Shown one piece after another: positions 1-9,302 of a DNA stretch of 64,000 nucleotides (the first letter of the stretch is position 1; each line of letters begins with the position of its first letter). The notes under the pieces are model-generated. The model had not been told where the DNA came from. It ran no database searches and saw nothing but the letters and a program-made list of their open reading frames with translations. Both the position numbers and the translations under genes were made by a program. The stretch comes from Spirochaeta isovalerica (GTDB taxonomy: Bacteria > Spirochaetota > Spirochaetia > DSM-2461). Where the stretch lies: contig NZ_JACHGJ010000001.1 in NCBI RefSeq assembly GCF_014207565.1, forward strand, positions 992,001-1,056,000. Direction: 5' to 3'.

Positions 1-12
1 GTAAAGCTGCAT

Positions 13-1611
13 TTATTTAAGAGAATGGACGATTTTTTCAGAACGGAAGTCCCTGGGAGACAGACCCACATTCTTTTTAAAGATAAAACTGAAATAATGG
101 GGATCATTGAAACCCGCTTCGTAGGCGATATCAGAACTCCTCAATTCGGTATTCCGCAGAAGATACTTCGCTTTGCCGATCCGCACCGATGTGAGATACT
201 CGATAAAGCTCCGTCCCGTTTCCTGAGAATATACCGTGCTGAAGTGGTTCGGACTGGCATTGACATGTTCCGCTACCGAGTGCAGACAGATATCCGGATC
301 GGCAAAATGGCTGTCTATATACTCATTGGCCTTTCTGATCATTTCATAATGTTTGCCTTTACCCTGTGAATCGCGGAAAGCTAGGACTTTTTCTATCAGA
401 TCCCGGACATGGAGAATGAAGCTCTCACGGGAACTGATCATATTGTTCAGCTTCTCCCGCAAAAGGAAAGAGGGAATAACTTCATGTACATCTCCGCCCA
501 GTTCTCCGATTATCGCCGTGGAGGCGATGATAATATCGCCCAGCAGATAGTTGCTGAAAAAAGGAGAATAGGATTCGCTGTCGCCGAAGAGCGAAAGATA
601 CTCCTCCATGATCACATCGATCTCGCCGGCCGCGGCATATTTGAGCCTTCCGGCTATACGGCAGCTTTCAGGGGGAAGCAAACTGATTTCCCCTGAGGAT
701 GAATCCATATCTCCGGCTCCGAGAATAAGCTGTTGCCCCCGCTCCCCCATAAATCGGGAAACCCTGTCCGCTTCTTCATAGGAGAGGGGGATCTCCCCGA
801 TCCTTTTCACAGCTCGGCCAATGCCGATGCTGACAGGGCAGCCGGTCTGTTTGGTAACCTCGGATTTCAATCCCTGGGCGAGAGAATAGGCGGTTTCTTC
901 CACCGATTCCTCTTTCGATTCCTTAACAATTAAAACATGGCGCCCCGGACGCTCGGAAAAGAATATGACATCCGCTCTTTTTGAAAGATGACTCTTGAGA
1001 AACAATCTGGCGGAAGGCAGCTCTTTTTTTCTCCCCTCGGGAGCCTTAACTTTTACGATAGCAACCGCGTAGGCTCCTGAAATCAATTCAATCCCGAGAT
1101 CTCTCGCCTCTTCAATGGCACCGGCCGGAGAAACAAGACCAGCCGCCAGTTCCCGCAGCCATCGGTCCCGGAAAATTTCCTTCGATGAGAGAACCTGATT
1201 TCTCAGATTTTCCAGACTGACGATCTGTTCTTTCTCCTCTTCTATCGATGCAGCCACCTTATGAAGGATTTCGAGGAGCTCCGCTGAAGAAAAAGGCTTG
1301 AGCAGGTATTCCTCGACACCTATGGATATGGCCTCCCTGGCATAGCGGAACTCATCGTGTCCGGAGAGGATGATGATTTTCACCCAGGGCTGTTCCTTGC
1401 GGATGATCCGCGCCAGTTCCAGGCCATCGAGAAAAGGCATCCTGATATCGGTAATGAGAATATCGGGCTTCAACTCCTTGATCATGGACAGAGCCATCTC
1501 CCCGTCCGGAGCCTCCCCGACCAGGTTGAAAGGAGTTTCGTCCCAGTGAATATTGCTGCGGATCCCTTCGCGAAGGACAATTTCATCATCAACTAGAAAA
1601 ACATCATACAT
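13..1611 (-). CDS. YesN-type response regulator (REC + AraC HTH)
   Basis: Cytoplasmic two-component transcription regulator of 532 residues. The receiver domain (about 1-120) has the acidic pair D8/D9, phosphoacceptor D55 in ITDIRMPF and the conserved K105 in LLKPF. The C-terminal ~100 residues are an AraC-type double helix-turn-helix (DIAYEAGFNDPHYFSFIFKK). The ~300-residue middle matches the poorly conserved linker of YesN-like proteins. Its start overlaps the end of the sensor kinase gene by 8 nt, so the two are translationally coupled. Family knowledge says such regulators control carbohydrate uptake or use; the target here is unknown because no transporter or hydrolase genes lie beside it in the window. 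Confidence 0.93.
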   Translation of the reverse strand: MYDVFLVDDEIVLREGIRSNIHWDETPFNLVGEAPDGEMALSMIKELKPDILITDIRMPFLDGLELARIIRKEQPWVKIIILSGHDEFRYAREAISIGVEEYLLKPFSSAELLEILHKVAASIEEEKEQIVSLENLRNQVLSSKEIFRDRWLRELAAGLVSPAGAIEEARDLGIELISGAYAVAIVKVKAPEGRKKELPSARLFLKSHLSKRADVIFFSERPGRHVLIVKESKEESVEETAYSLAQGLKSEVTKQTGCPVSIGIGRAVKRIGEIPLSYEEADRVSRFMGERGQQLILGAGDMDSSSGEISLLPPESCRIAGRLKYAAAGEIDVIMEEYLSLFGDSESYSPFFSNYLLGDIIIASTAIIGELGGDVHEVIPSFLLREKLNNMISSRESFILHVRDLIEKVLAFRDSQGKGKHYEMIRKANEYIDSHFADPDICLHSVAEHVNASPNHFSTVYSQETGRSFIEYLTSVRIGKAKYLLRNTELRSSDIAYEAGFNDPHYFSFIFKKNVGLSPRDFRSEKIVHSLK

Positions 1612-3076
1612 AAGAGTTCACCACCGGCAGGGAAAAGAATACCCGGGTTCCTTCGCGGAACCGGCTTTCTATTTCCAATCTGGCAGCGCTGCTGTAATAG
1701 AGCTCCAGACGTTTGTTCACATTGTAGAGACCGTAAATATCATTATGAGAATCGGGCTCGGATATCTGGTTGATCTGACCGAGAATGTCCTCAAGCCTCT
1801 CTTCGGACATACCGATTCCATTGTCCTCAACGGAAAAACACATGCCCTGCTCATCCATCCAGCCCCGGACACGCAGGGTTCCCTTTCCCCGTTTATTTTT
1901 GATGCCGTGATAGAGTGCATTTTCAACCAGAGGCTGAAGAAGGAGCTTGACCATGACATTTTCAGCCATTGTCTTATCGTATTCGACTGTATAATCGAGT
2001 ATATCGCGATAGCGTATTTTCTGTATGGTCAGATAACTCTCCACATGCTTGAATTCCTCCTCTACGGGAATCCAGTCTTTTCCTCTGCTGAGCGATGTCC
2101 GGAAAAAAGAAGAAAAAGCTCTGGTTACGCCGATCACCTGATCGTACTCCCGGGATTCTGCCAGCCAGACAATCGTATCGAGCGTGTTGTAGAGAAAATG
2201 AGGTGTTATCTGCGCCTGAAGAGCTTTCATTTCCGATTTTCTGTGATTTTTCTGTTCCTGAATGTTTTTCTCCAGTAGCTCCCGGATCCGCACAGCCATT
2301 GTGTTGAGGTGTTCCGTCAGGCTGTCCAGTTCCTTCACCTGGGGAAGACTGACGCTCACATCCAGATCGCCACCGGCGATTCGCCGGGACATCTCCTCCA
2401 GTCTCGCGATCGGTTTGTTTATACTAAGAGAAACAGATCTCTGGGCAAAAACTGCAAAAAGGACAACCAGGAGGAAAATAGCGCTCTGTACCCCCGCCAG
2501 AAGCCAGGTGGAACGTTTGATGGTTTCGTTGGTCTGAGCCGTGGACTCGATTTCCAGTACGATAAAATCCTGAAGGATATCGGAAATCAGCGCTGTGACC
2601 CCGCGGATCTCCTCGACGATCTTCTCATTTTCGAAAACCGATTCATTCCGTCTCATCTGGGCGCCCAGACGATCGACATAATCGGTCATGGTTCTGACAG
2701 CCCGTCCTGCCACTTCGAGCATTCTCCGGTTCTTAACGGAACTGGTCTGAGCCATGATTCCATCGAGCCTCATATGGATATCAGAAATAATCTGATACTG
2801 GTTCCCTTCGGAGAATTTTTTGTTTCCCGCAAAGATATCCCAGATCTCATCTGTTACGTCGCTAATGATAATCTGATTGAGCTGGTTGGCCATCTCCATA
2901 TTAGTAATAATTCTGTCGTATCTCATGGTCTGCAAAACCGATGAAGTTATGCTGAATACAACAGGTATGAACATAATTCCGATGATGATGATGTTAAAAG
3001 TCCGTATTTTGTTTTTAATGCTGTAGGACCTGAGGAAAGGGAGCATCCCCTCCACGGTCCGGACCATTCGGCTCAT
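1604..3076 (-). CDS. YesM/LytS-type sensor histidine kinase
   Basis: Inner-membrane histidine kinase, 490 residues, partner of the adjacent response regulator. Seen: TM1 about 24-46, an extracytoplasmic segment, TM2 about 189-212, a HAMP linker 212-270, the His_kinase motif QITPHFLYNTLD with H293, and HATPase N box NALYHG (N386) and DNGIGM near 418. A longer frame reaches 3280, but that part lies inside the upstream binding-protein gene. The ATG at 3076 sits one base after that gene's TGA, so reinitiation coupling explains the start. It probably reads the occupancy of the upstream sugar-binding lipoprotein (inference from operon order). Confidence 0.92.
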   Translation of the reverse strand: MSRMVRTVEGMLPFLRSYSIKNKIRTFNIIIIGIMFIPVVFSITSSVLQTMRYDRIITNMEMANQLNQIIISDVTDEIWDIFAGNKKFSEGNQYQIISDIHMRLDGIMAQTSSVKNRRMLEVAGRAVRTMTDYVDRLGAQMRRNESVFENEKIVEEIRGVTALISDILQDFIVLEIESTAQTNETIKRSTWLLAGVQSAIFLLVVLFAVFAQRSVSLSINKPIARLEEMSRRIAGGDLDVSVSLPQVKELDSLTEHLNTMAVRIRELLEKNIQEQKNHRKSEMKALQAQITPHFLYNTLDTIVWLAESREYDQVIGVTRAFSSFFRTSLSRGKDWIPVEEEFKHVESYLTIQKIRYRDILDYTVEYDKTMAENVMVKLLLQPLVENALYHGIKNKRGKGTLRVRGWMDEQGMCFSVEDNGIGMSEERLEDILGQINQISEPDSHNDIYGLYNVNKRLELYYSSAARLEIESRFREGTRVFFSLPVVNSYV

Positions 3077-3077
3077 A

Positions 3078-4073
3078 TCAGTAACCCCTCGGTTCAATGG
3101 CGTCCAGATCATCCCATTCGGTAAAGACTTCCTCCTGAACGTGCATAAGCCTGGGGATGGTTTCGCCTTCCGCCAGTTTCCGTGCCAGATCCATAATGAC
3201 AGGGCCCGTCCTGGGATTACACTCGATAACGCAGTTGACCTCCCCCTTCCGCAGCGCATCGATAGCCGCCTGTTCCGCATCGATTGTAACGATGACGATA
3301 TCCTTACCGGGGCGGATCCCCCTCTCTTTCATGGCTTCGATGGCGCCGAGAGTCATTCCGTCATTGTGGGAGTAAAGTACATCGATATTATCTATCTCAT
3401 CGAGAATTCCCAGCATAATCTCATAGCCTTTGGATTTGAGGAAATCCCCCGAGCTGCTGTAAATGATTTCAAAATCGGGATTGTCATCAATAATATCCCG
3501 GAACCCTTCGGCCCGGCCTATGACACAGGAAGCTCCGTCCGTACCGGAGATCTCGACGATCCTCACCGGTTTGTCGCGTTCGGAGGATGAGAATTTCTTC
3601 TGGAGAAAGAGAGCCGCCTCCCTTCCCTCACGGATGCTGTCGGTTCCGATAAATCCCGCATAGAGAGTTTCATCAGAGGTATTGATTTTTCTGTCCGTTA
3701 CCAGAACGGGAATGCCCGCGTCTTTCGCTTCGGTCAGAACATTGTCCCACCCGTCTGCAACGATGGGAACGAAGGCGATAACATCCACCTGATAGACAAT
3801 AAAAGAGCGGATAGCCTTTATCTGCTTTGCCTGTTTCTGCTCGGCATTTTCAAAAAGCAGCTGAATTCCCGCGTCTTCCGCCGCCTTTTTAACAGAATGA
3901 GAATTGAATGTCCGCCAGGCGCTCTCCGCACCGATCTGGGAAAAGCCCAGTATGATCGAATCATCCATATCCTGCTGGGGAACAGGTTCTTTTTTGGGAG
4001 CGCAGGATGTAAAGAGGGAAAGCGTTAACGTTAACACTACTATGTAAAAGAATATCGCTTTTCTTGATTTCAT
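3078..4073 (-). CDS. YtfQ-like periplasmic sugar-binding lipoprotein
   Basis: Secreted lipoprotein of the ribose/galactofuranose type-I substrate-binding family. The start MKSRKAIFF is chosen because GAGG lies 7 nt upstream; a TTG four codons earlier is less likely. The signal peptide ends in a lipobox (LFTSC) about residue 23. The mature part follows YtfQ closely: GFSQIGAESAWR, KQAKQIKAIRSF, SGDFLKSKG, YSHNDGM, and a C-terminal R-G-Y resembling YtfQ's M-G-Y. It is first in an operon with the kinase and regulator, with no ABC permease or ATPase. That suggests it is a sensory receptor, in the manner of ChvE or YesM-associated binding proteins, rather than a transport component. Confidence 0.9.
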   Translation of the reverse strand: MKSRKAIFFYIVVLTLTLSLFTSCAPKKEPVPQQDMDDSIILGFSQIGAESAWRTFNSHSVKKAAEDAGIQLLFENAEQKQAKQIKAIRSFIVYQVDVIAFVPIVADGWDNVLTEAKDAGIPVLVTDRKINTSDETLYAGFIGTDSIREGREAALFLQKKFSSSERDKPVRIVEISGTDGASCVIGRAEGFRDIIDDNPDFEIIYSSSGDFLKSKGYEIMLGILDEIDNIDVLYSHNDGMTLGAIEAMKERGIRPGKDIVIVTIDAEQAAIDALRKGEVNCVIECNPRTGPVIMDLARKLAEGETIPRLMHVQEEVFTEWDDLDAIEPRGY

Positions 4074-4100
4074 ATAAATCCTCAATCTGTTGAATAGACA

Positions 4101-4130
4101 ATTATAATACCGGAATTCTCATTCGCTCAA
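4101..4130 (-). promoter_or_regulatory. Sigma70-like promoter of the sugar-sensing operon
   Basis: On the minus strand TTGAGC (4125-4130) and TATAAT (4101-4106) are separated by 18 nt, about 27 nt upstream of the binding-protein ATG and its GAGG ribosome site. Confidence 0.65.
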
Positions 4131-4140
4131 GGATAATTAA

Positions 4141-4473
4141 TTACAAATGCGGCGCACAGGCCCAGGCGGTAACTGATTTTGTCTCGCCGATATTAACCGT
4201 GTAATGAGGTTCCCCTTCAGGTATGAGTATGCAATCGCCCTTTGCGAGTTCATGAACTTCGTCCAGCTCCGTCAGATGGATTGCCACCTGCCCCTCTATG
4301 ACATAACAGGTTTCATCGGCTCCCTGATGCCCCTTATCCAGACAGGCTTTCTGGCCGGGCAGCAATGTGCTCACAGCGAAAATCAGTTTATCCGTATGAA
4401 AATAGACTTTGGTAAACTCCTCTCCTTCGAGAAGATTTTTCGTTTGGTTATATCTTACAACTTTTTGGCTCAT
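4141..4473 (-). CDS. Small cupin-domain protein
   Basis: A single-domain cupin of 110 residues. The start MSQKVV is chosen because AGGAG lies 8 nt upstream; a longer frame to 4551 lacks a ribosome site. Beta-barrel motifs are visible: motif 1 G-H-Q-G-A-D-E-T-C-Y-V-I-E-G and motif 2 GDCILIPEGEPHYTVN, giving the His/Glu/His set typical of metal-binding cupins. Such stand-alone cupins may be small-molecule sensors, isomerases or oxygenases; the substrate cannot be told. It lies downstream of nothing obvious and is divergent from the FHA-diguanylate cyclase. Confidence 0.8.
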   Translation of the reverse strand: MSQKVVRYNQTKNLLEGEEFTKVYFHTDKLIFAVSTLLPGQKACLDKGHQGADETCYVIEGQVAIHLTELDEVHELAKGDCILIPEGEPHYTVNIGETKSVTAWACAPHL

Positions 4474-4583
4474 AAATTCTCCTGAAACCATATTATATCC
4501 TTTTCCGCCATAGCGCACCCATTCTTTCCATTCGATAAGACAGGAGTGCAAAACAATATGCGGAAATGATGTTACCTATGAAC

Positions 4584-4589
4584 TATAAT
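4584..4589 (+). promoter_or_regulatory. -10 box, leaderless start for FHA-GGDEF gene
   Basis: A perfect TATAAT ends 8 nt before the ATG at 4598, and no Shine-Dalgarno sequence lies between. Transcription would start at or next to the start codon. No good -35 is visible. Confidence 0.5.
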
Positions 4590-4597
4590 TAAGCCAT

Positions 4598-5542
4598 ATG
4601 AATGGAACTCCCTTATTTTTCACACTGGAACCGGACAGCAATTCACCGGAAATACCCTTACGGCCGGGAAAAGAGTACCTGATCGGGCGGTCTCCCGCCT
4701 GCACGATTCTCCTGACCGACGGAGCCGTTTCCCGTGAACACGCCCGGCTGGTCTGGGGCGGATCGACATTCGAACTGAAAGATCTGGGAAGCACAAACGG
4801 AACCCGCGTCAACGGGGGGGAAATTAAAGAATGCGCACTGTCCAGCATGGACCGCATCACATTCGGCCGTATCAGCTTTACATTTAAAATCCGGAAAAAA
4901 ACCGCCAGCGGAAATGTGACATTAACACCGGGCGATACAGCCCTTCTGGACAGGGAACTCGAACAGATCATCGAAAAAACCCTCGAGCCCAATCTCAAGA
5001 AGCAGCTCAATGATTTCAAGGAGAAGTTTTCAAAGGCAAAAAAAGGGTTGATGGATCTGGCCTATAACGATGATCTGACCGGACTTTACAACCGCCGTTA
5101 TTTTGACCGGATGCTCGATACAGAGTGGCGCCGGGCCAGGCGATACGATCGGCCTCTCACACTGATAATGGCCGATATAGACCATTTCAAAAATTTCAAT
5201 GATAAATACGGACATCAGAAGGGAGATTCCGTTCTCCGAACTGTCGCCACGATACTGAAGGAGAACTGTCGCTCCAGCGATATGGTCTGCCGGTACGGTG
5301 GAGAAGAGATGGCCGTCATCCTCCCGGAACAGCAGGAGGATCAGGGATTCGGTACGGCGGAGAAACTGCGCCGCGCCGTTATGCAGCATGCCGAGGAAAT
5401 AGAAGGGGTCCGGATAACCCTGAGCTTCGGTGTCGCTACGACAGACGGGTTAATGAAGACCGTTGAGGATCTGATAAAGAAAAGCGATACCGCTCTTTAC
5501 GAAGCCAAAAAGAACGGACGGAACCGCACAGAGAGAGGCTGA
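4598..5542 (+). CDS. FHA-domain diguanylate cyclase
   Basis: Soluble diguanylate cyclase, 314 residues, making c-di-GMP from two GTP. Residues ~25-95 form an FHA phosphothreonine-binding domain (IGRS, SREHARL, STNGTRVNG). A short helical linker follows, then a GGDEF domain ~150-310 with active motif GGEEM at 234-238. An inhibitory-site RSSD lies five residues earlier (225-228), so product feedback is expected. The FHA domain implies input from a Ser/Thr kinase or a phosphorylated partner. The gene ends one base before the end of the convergent helicase gene. There is no ribosome site and TATAAT lies 8 nt before the ATG, so the mRNA is probably leaderless. Confidence 0.93.
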   Translation: MNGTPLFFTLEPDSNSPEIPLRPGKEYLIGRSPACTILLTDGAVSREHARLVWGGSTFELKDLGSTNGTRVNGGEIKECALSSMDRITFGRISFTFKIRKKTASGNVTLTPGDTALLDRELEQIIEKTLEPNLKKQLNDFKEKFSKAKKGLMDLAYNDDLTGLYNRRYFDRMLDTEWRRARRYDRPLTLIMADIDHFKNFNDKYGHQKGDSVLRTVATILKENCRSSDMVCRYGGEEMAVILPEQQEDQGFGTAEKLRRAVMQHAEEIEGVRITLSFGVATTDGLMKTVEDLIKKSDTALYEAKKNGRNRTERG

Positions 5543-7594
5543 TCAGTTTTCCATAAGCTCTATCAGATCGGAGATCACAGGATCATCGGTGCTCTTTTTT
5601 GTAAATATATTGAGATTTTCCATGGCTCTTGTCATGGATACGTATATAAGGTTCCGAAGGAGTTTTTCCGATTCTCCGCTCTCCAGTTCCCGGTTATAGA
5701 AAAGAACGGGAATAAAAAGCATAACGACGGGCATATCAATCCCCTTGCTAGAATGGAGAGGGGACAGTCTTATGCTGCCCCTGTTGTGAAAATCAAAATC
5801 GGGATCTTTTATATTGACCGAATCAATTCCTTCTTCTTTCAGCTTGGCAGCTATTTTTTCCAGAAACCGGCCGCCGGGAGCCAGAATGGAAATGTTTTCC
5901 CTGTCGTACTCGATCGTATTGACGAAAATCCGGACTTTATCGACCAGCATATTGTACAACTCTTCCGTGTCATCGGAGAGGTAAAGTTCCGGCACCGGCC
6001 CTTCCCGGAACGCCCGGGGAGAGATCGAGCCGTCGTAGGATTCATCTACCAGGCTCCGGAAACGCTCCGCCAGATTGTGAATAGGAAGACTGTTCCGGAA
6101 GTTGGTTCTGAGGATTTTTGTCCTGGCCGGAGTTGTAATTCCCGCCCGGCTGTAAGGCGCTCCCATGCCATAGATAGACTGATCCGTATCCCCGGCCAGA
6201 ATAACCGATGAGGAGGACAGGTTCTTCAGAAGCCTGAGCTCCACGGGATATAAATCCTGGGATTCGTCGACAAAGATATGGTCGAATCCACTGTCTGCTT
6301 TCTTCTCGAGAAGAAGCAGTCTGGAATAGGCGCGGGAGATTTTCCCCTCTTTCAGCATATTTTTCTCAAGATCTTCCTTTATGGTCCAGATCTTCTCACG
6401 CTGTTCCGCCGACAGACGCTCTTTCAGTCCCTTGCGCCGGATCATCCGGTCTATATATTCCTCCCTGGTAATTCCGTAGCCCCAAAGGAATTCTTCCAAT
6501 TCGAGAACCAGATGTTTCACATCGGAGAATATATCCTGTTCGCTTTTCCCGCATAACCTGCTGACAATCGTGTAATCAATGGCCAGATTGGGATACTGTT
6601 CCTCAAAGATTCTATTGAGGAATCGATCAGCTGTTGATATTTCAGCCTCCCCTTCTCCCATATTCATGATTCCGGAGATGTAGCGGTCATACTTCACAAG
6701 CGTGTTGGTATAAGTGAGAAGCAGAAGTTTTTTTGAAGCGAAAGCCAGAACCCCGTCGTTGGCCTGTTTCATAGCTTCCAGAAGAACAAGGGTTTTACCT
6801 GTTCCCGCTCCGCCTTTGACGAGAAAATCATTTTTCAAGCTGATGGATTTCAGTACATCCTTCTGCTCCTCGGTCAGCGAGGTCATATTGCGTTCGTAAT
6901 CCATTCTTGTCCGGGAATACAGGCTGACACGAAGAAGATTCTTCAGATAGCGATCGACATGATCATAAGCGGGAAGTTTCCCCCGGACATCCTTCAGCTT
7001 CTCTGCCAGCTCCTCGCGGACTTTTTTCTCACCCTCCACTTCCCGGCTCAGGTTTTCCAGGCGCGATTCCAGGTATTTCTTAACGGTTTTCAACTCCTCC
7101 AGTTCGCGATACTGCTCCAGAAGGAGATCATTTTCCCGTTTCAATCGCGAGAGCTCTTCCTTGACCCGTTCAAGCTCAGCCAGATCTTCACTGATACTTT
7201 TTCTGTTTTCCCATTGGGAGAGATTCTTCTTCAGCCTGGAAAGAGACTCGTCTTCTATGCCGGCCACGCGGCAGAACTGCAGAAAATTAAAAGTAACGGC
7301 CCTCACCTCCTCGGCACTGACCGTGGCAAAGTCGCGATAAATATCTTCCACGAGAGAACTCATATCCATCAGCCCTTTGAAAGAGCTGAGTTCGACCAGA
7401 TGTTTTCCGGGATTCTTTTCTATAAGATATCGTTTGTAATTGTACAGATTGGTACTGAAAGTTATGGTCCAGCTATCATCAAATTGCGGAAAATGGCGCC
7501 GCATATGATGTTCCAGATAAGACCGGACAGCCAGAATAAAAAAAGCTCCGTCGGCGCCGGCCATGCTGATAAGCCTGCTGATTTCATCATTCAC
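5543..7594 (-). CDS. UvrD-like superfamily 1 helicase with N-terminal coiled coil
   Basis: ATP-dependent SF1 helicase, 683 residues, cytoplasmic. The N-terminal ~130 residues are unassigned. Residues ~130-215 are strongly heptad-like coiled coil. The helicase core starts with Walker A GGAGTGKT near 260, followed by DESQDL (Walker B), GDTDQSIYG (motif III), LRTNFRN (motif IV), SSKGIDMPVVML (motif V) and YVSMTRAMENL (motif VI). No nuclease domain is visible. It starts at a GTG with GGGAGAG upstream. The family includes UvrD, Rep, HelD and RecB-like proteins; the coiled-coil front end recalls HelD-type proteins, but a specific role in repair or RNA polymerase recycling cannot be assigned. Confidence 0.88.
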   Translation of the reverse strand: MNDEISRLISMAGADGAFFILAVRSYLEHHMRRHFPQFDDSWTITFSTNLYNYKRYLIEKNPGKHLVELSSFKGLMDMSSLVEDIYRDFATVSAEEVRAVTFNFLQFCRVAGIEDESLSRLKKNLSQWENRKSISEDLAELERVKEELSRLKRENDLLLEQYRELEELKTVKKYLESRLENLSREVEGEKKVREELAEKLKDVRGKLPAYDHVDRYLKNLLRVSLYSRTRMDYERNMTSLTEEQKDVLKSISLKNDFLVKGGAGTGKTLVLLEAMKQANDGVLAFASKKLLLLTYTNTLVKYDRYISGIMNMGEGEAEISTADRFLNRIFEEQYPNLAIDYTIVSRLCGKSEQDIFSDVKHLVLELEEFLWGYGITREEYIDRMIRRKGLKERLSAEQREKIWTIKEDLEKNMLKEGKISRAYSRLLLLEKKADSGFDHIFVDESQDLYPVELRLLKNLSSSSVILAGDTDQSIYGMGAPYSRAGITTPARTKILRTNFRNSLPIHNLAERFRSLVDESYDGSISPRAFREGPVPELYLSDDTEELYNMLVDKVRIFVNTIEYDRENISILAPGGRFLEKIAAKLKEEGIDSVNIKDPDFDFHNRGSIRLSPLHSSKGIDMPVVMLFIPVLFYNRELESGESEKLLRNLIYVSMTRAMENLNIFTKKSTDDPVISDLIELMEN

Positions 7595-7801
7595 TGTTCA
7601 TCTCTCCCGGGACCATTGTACACGAAAAAAAAGAGCTGATCCACATAAGACCCGGCAACGCCTGAATCTCCTGCAGAACAGCCCCTATAAGAAGGTTGTG
7701 AAAATGATTTATATGCATAAGTGCTGAAATCATTTATCAATATATATTATTCATCTAATATATGCAAGTCCTAATTTTCTAAAACTGATTATCATTATGA
7801 C

Positions 7802-9250
7802 TTATACGGAAGCCCTCGAATTATATTTCTTTACTAGCTTTATATAACCGGGATCTGTTTTAAGATTTTCCAGACCGGCCATTGTGCTGATTTTCCTGTT
7901 GACTTCATCGGGAGTCAGTTTCAGGTATTTTTCCAGATTAACAAGAGCTTCCTCTTTATCGCCTTTCTCCGCATGAACTGAAGCCAGCTTCTGATAGGTA
8001 TCGGCATGATCCGGTTTCAGTGAGGCAACTCTATTGAAAGCGTCAACTGCTTCTCTGTCACGGCCCAGTATATTGAGGACTTTACCCTGCAGATACCAGG
8101 CTTTAGCAAAGTCGGGAACCATTTCCAACAGACTGACCAGATGGTCGGACGCCTCTTCATAACGTCCCAGCCGGGCCAGAATCCTGCATCGGCAGAAACG
8201 GGCTTCGCGGTCATCGGGCTTGATTTTCAGGATTTCCTCATAGGCTTCCAATGCCTCTTCGTTGCGGCCGAGCTCGGAAAATTTACTCCCCATGGCATAG
8301 TAGCTGTCCAGCGCCTCCTGCTCCCGCTCCAGCATTTCCAGATCGACTTTCCCATGGGAAAGGGGATTCTCCTCTTCGGGAACCAGCTTGATCAAATCCA
8401 CAGCCATATTGCTGTAGGCTTCGATCGCTTCATCCTCACGACCCAGGCGGACAAGGGTATCTCCCATTCTGCCGTAAGTCTGCACGGCTTCCTCTTCTCT
8501 TTTAAGTTTTCTCAGATCCAGTCCCAGTTTCTTATAGGCTAAGGGATAATCAGGTTTCAATTCCACGGCTTTCCTGAATGATTCGACAGCCTCTTCATTC
8601 TGTTCCAGTTCTTCCAGAACAATTCCGAGATTGCAATATACTTCTGCTGTATCGGGAGAAATCTCCGCCGCCCTTCTGAAAGCTGTTGCGGCCTCTTCAT
8701 AATTTTCCAGCTGACTGAGCACGAGACCTCTGGCGAAATGTAGCCTCAGGGAATCGCTTCCCCCGGAGAGAGCCTTATCAAGAGCATCGAGAGCCTGCTC
8801 CGGATCTTCCCTGTAAAAGAGTTCAAGGCCGCGCATAACCCAGTCTCCGGGCTGAAAACTCCGTTCCGTAACAGAAAGTTCAGCCAGATTACGGCTGTAA
8901 TCCTTAATCATTAAGACCTCGCGTTCTCTTCCGGCTGCATCATCGGGAATAATCAGAGCGATTTTTTCTCTGTAACCTCCGAGAAGCTGCCTTTTCAAAG
9001 CTGTCAGCTCACGGGAAATCCTGCGGCGAAAGGAATAATTGGAAACCAGCAGGATTATGAGAAAAACCGTTCCGAAAATGGCGACAAGAATGAAATTGAG
9101 AAGATCGACCTCACCCAGTTTGGACTGGAGGATGGAAACCAGGCTTTCCAGTTCGACAATTCTCTCCTGCAACTGTTCTGTTGTATCCTGTGCGAGAACC
9201 GCAGCCGGTAGACAAAAAATTAAAAAGCCAAAGAGTCTGAACCTTTTCAT
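7802..9250 (-). CDS. Membrane-anchored TPR-repeat protein
   Basis: 482 residues. An N-terminal signal peptide (MKRFRLFGFLIFC... cleaved near AVLAQD) is followed by a short coiled coil (TTEQLQERIVELES), one TM segment about 48-70 and then ~400 residues of tetratricopeptide repeats. The repeats have repeated E-E-A/A-F-x-K-A-x-x-L-x-P-D signatures, for example AATAFRRAAEISPDTAEVY. TPRs are protein-interaction scaffolds; no catalytic motif is present, so the partner is unknown. There is no ribosome site: a perfect TATAAT ends 8 nt before the ATG, suggesting a leaderless mRNA. It is transcribed as a single gene. Confidence 0.85.
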   Translation of the reverse strand: MKRFRLFGFLIFCLPAAVLAQDTTEQLQERIVELESLVSILQSKLGEVDLLNFILVAIFGTVFLIILLVSNYSFRRRISRELTALKRQLLGGYREKIALIIPDDAAGREREVLMIKDYSRNLAELSVTERSFQPGDWVMRGLELFYREDPEQALDALDKALSGGSDSLRLHFARGLVLSQLENYEEAATAFRRAAEISPDTAEVYCNLGIVLEELEQNEEAVESFRKAVELKPDYPLAYKKLGLDLRKLKREEEAVQTYGRMGDTLVRLGREDEAIEAYSNMAVDLIKLVPEEENPLSHGKVDLEMLEREQEALDSYYAMGSKFSELGRNEEALEAYEEILKIKPDDREARFCRCRILARLGRYEEASDHLVSLLEMVPDFAKAWYLQGKVLNILGRDREAVDAFNRVASLKPDHADTYQKLASVHAEKGDKEEALVNLEKYLKLTPDEVNRKISTMAGLENLKTDPGYIKLVKKYNSRASV

Positions 9251-9258
9251 ATTAGAAT

Positions 9259-9264
9259 ATTATA
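9259..9264 (-). promoter_or_regulatory. -10 box, leaderless start for TPR gene
   Basis: On the minus strand TATAAT lies exactly 8 nt before the ATG at 9250. No Shine-Dalgarno sequence intervenes and the -35 is weak. Confidence 0.5.
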
Positions 9265-9302
9265 CAACTGCGGGACAGGAGTAGCCATAAGGATTATTTA
9301 TG

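Noticed and set aside
1553-2278. Long open frame (241 codons) opposite the histidine kinase gene
   Set aside because: It lies fully antisense to a gene with complete kinase motifs, shows no protein-family features and has no ribosome site. The same holds for plus-strand frames at 6959-7639 and 2309-2944 and minus-strand frames at 17674-18381 and 22175-22834.
3077-3280. N-terminal extension of the histidine kinase into the binding-protein gene
   Set aside because: The extra 68 residues are antisense-like in composition (Arg/Trp/Ser-rich), overlap a well-defined gene in another frame, and a coupled ATG at 3076 explains initiation.
4024-4035. GTTAACGTTAAC palindrome
   Set aside because: It falls within the signal-peptide codons (V-L-T-L-T-L) of the sugar-binding lipoprotein, downstream of its promoter; chance from repeated Leu/Thr codons is sufficient.
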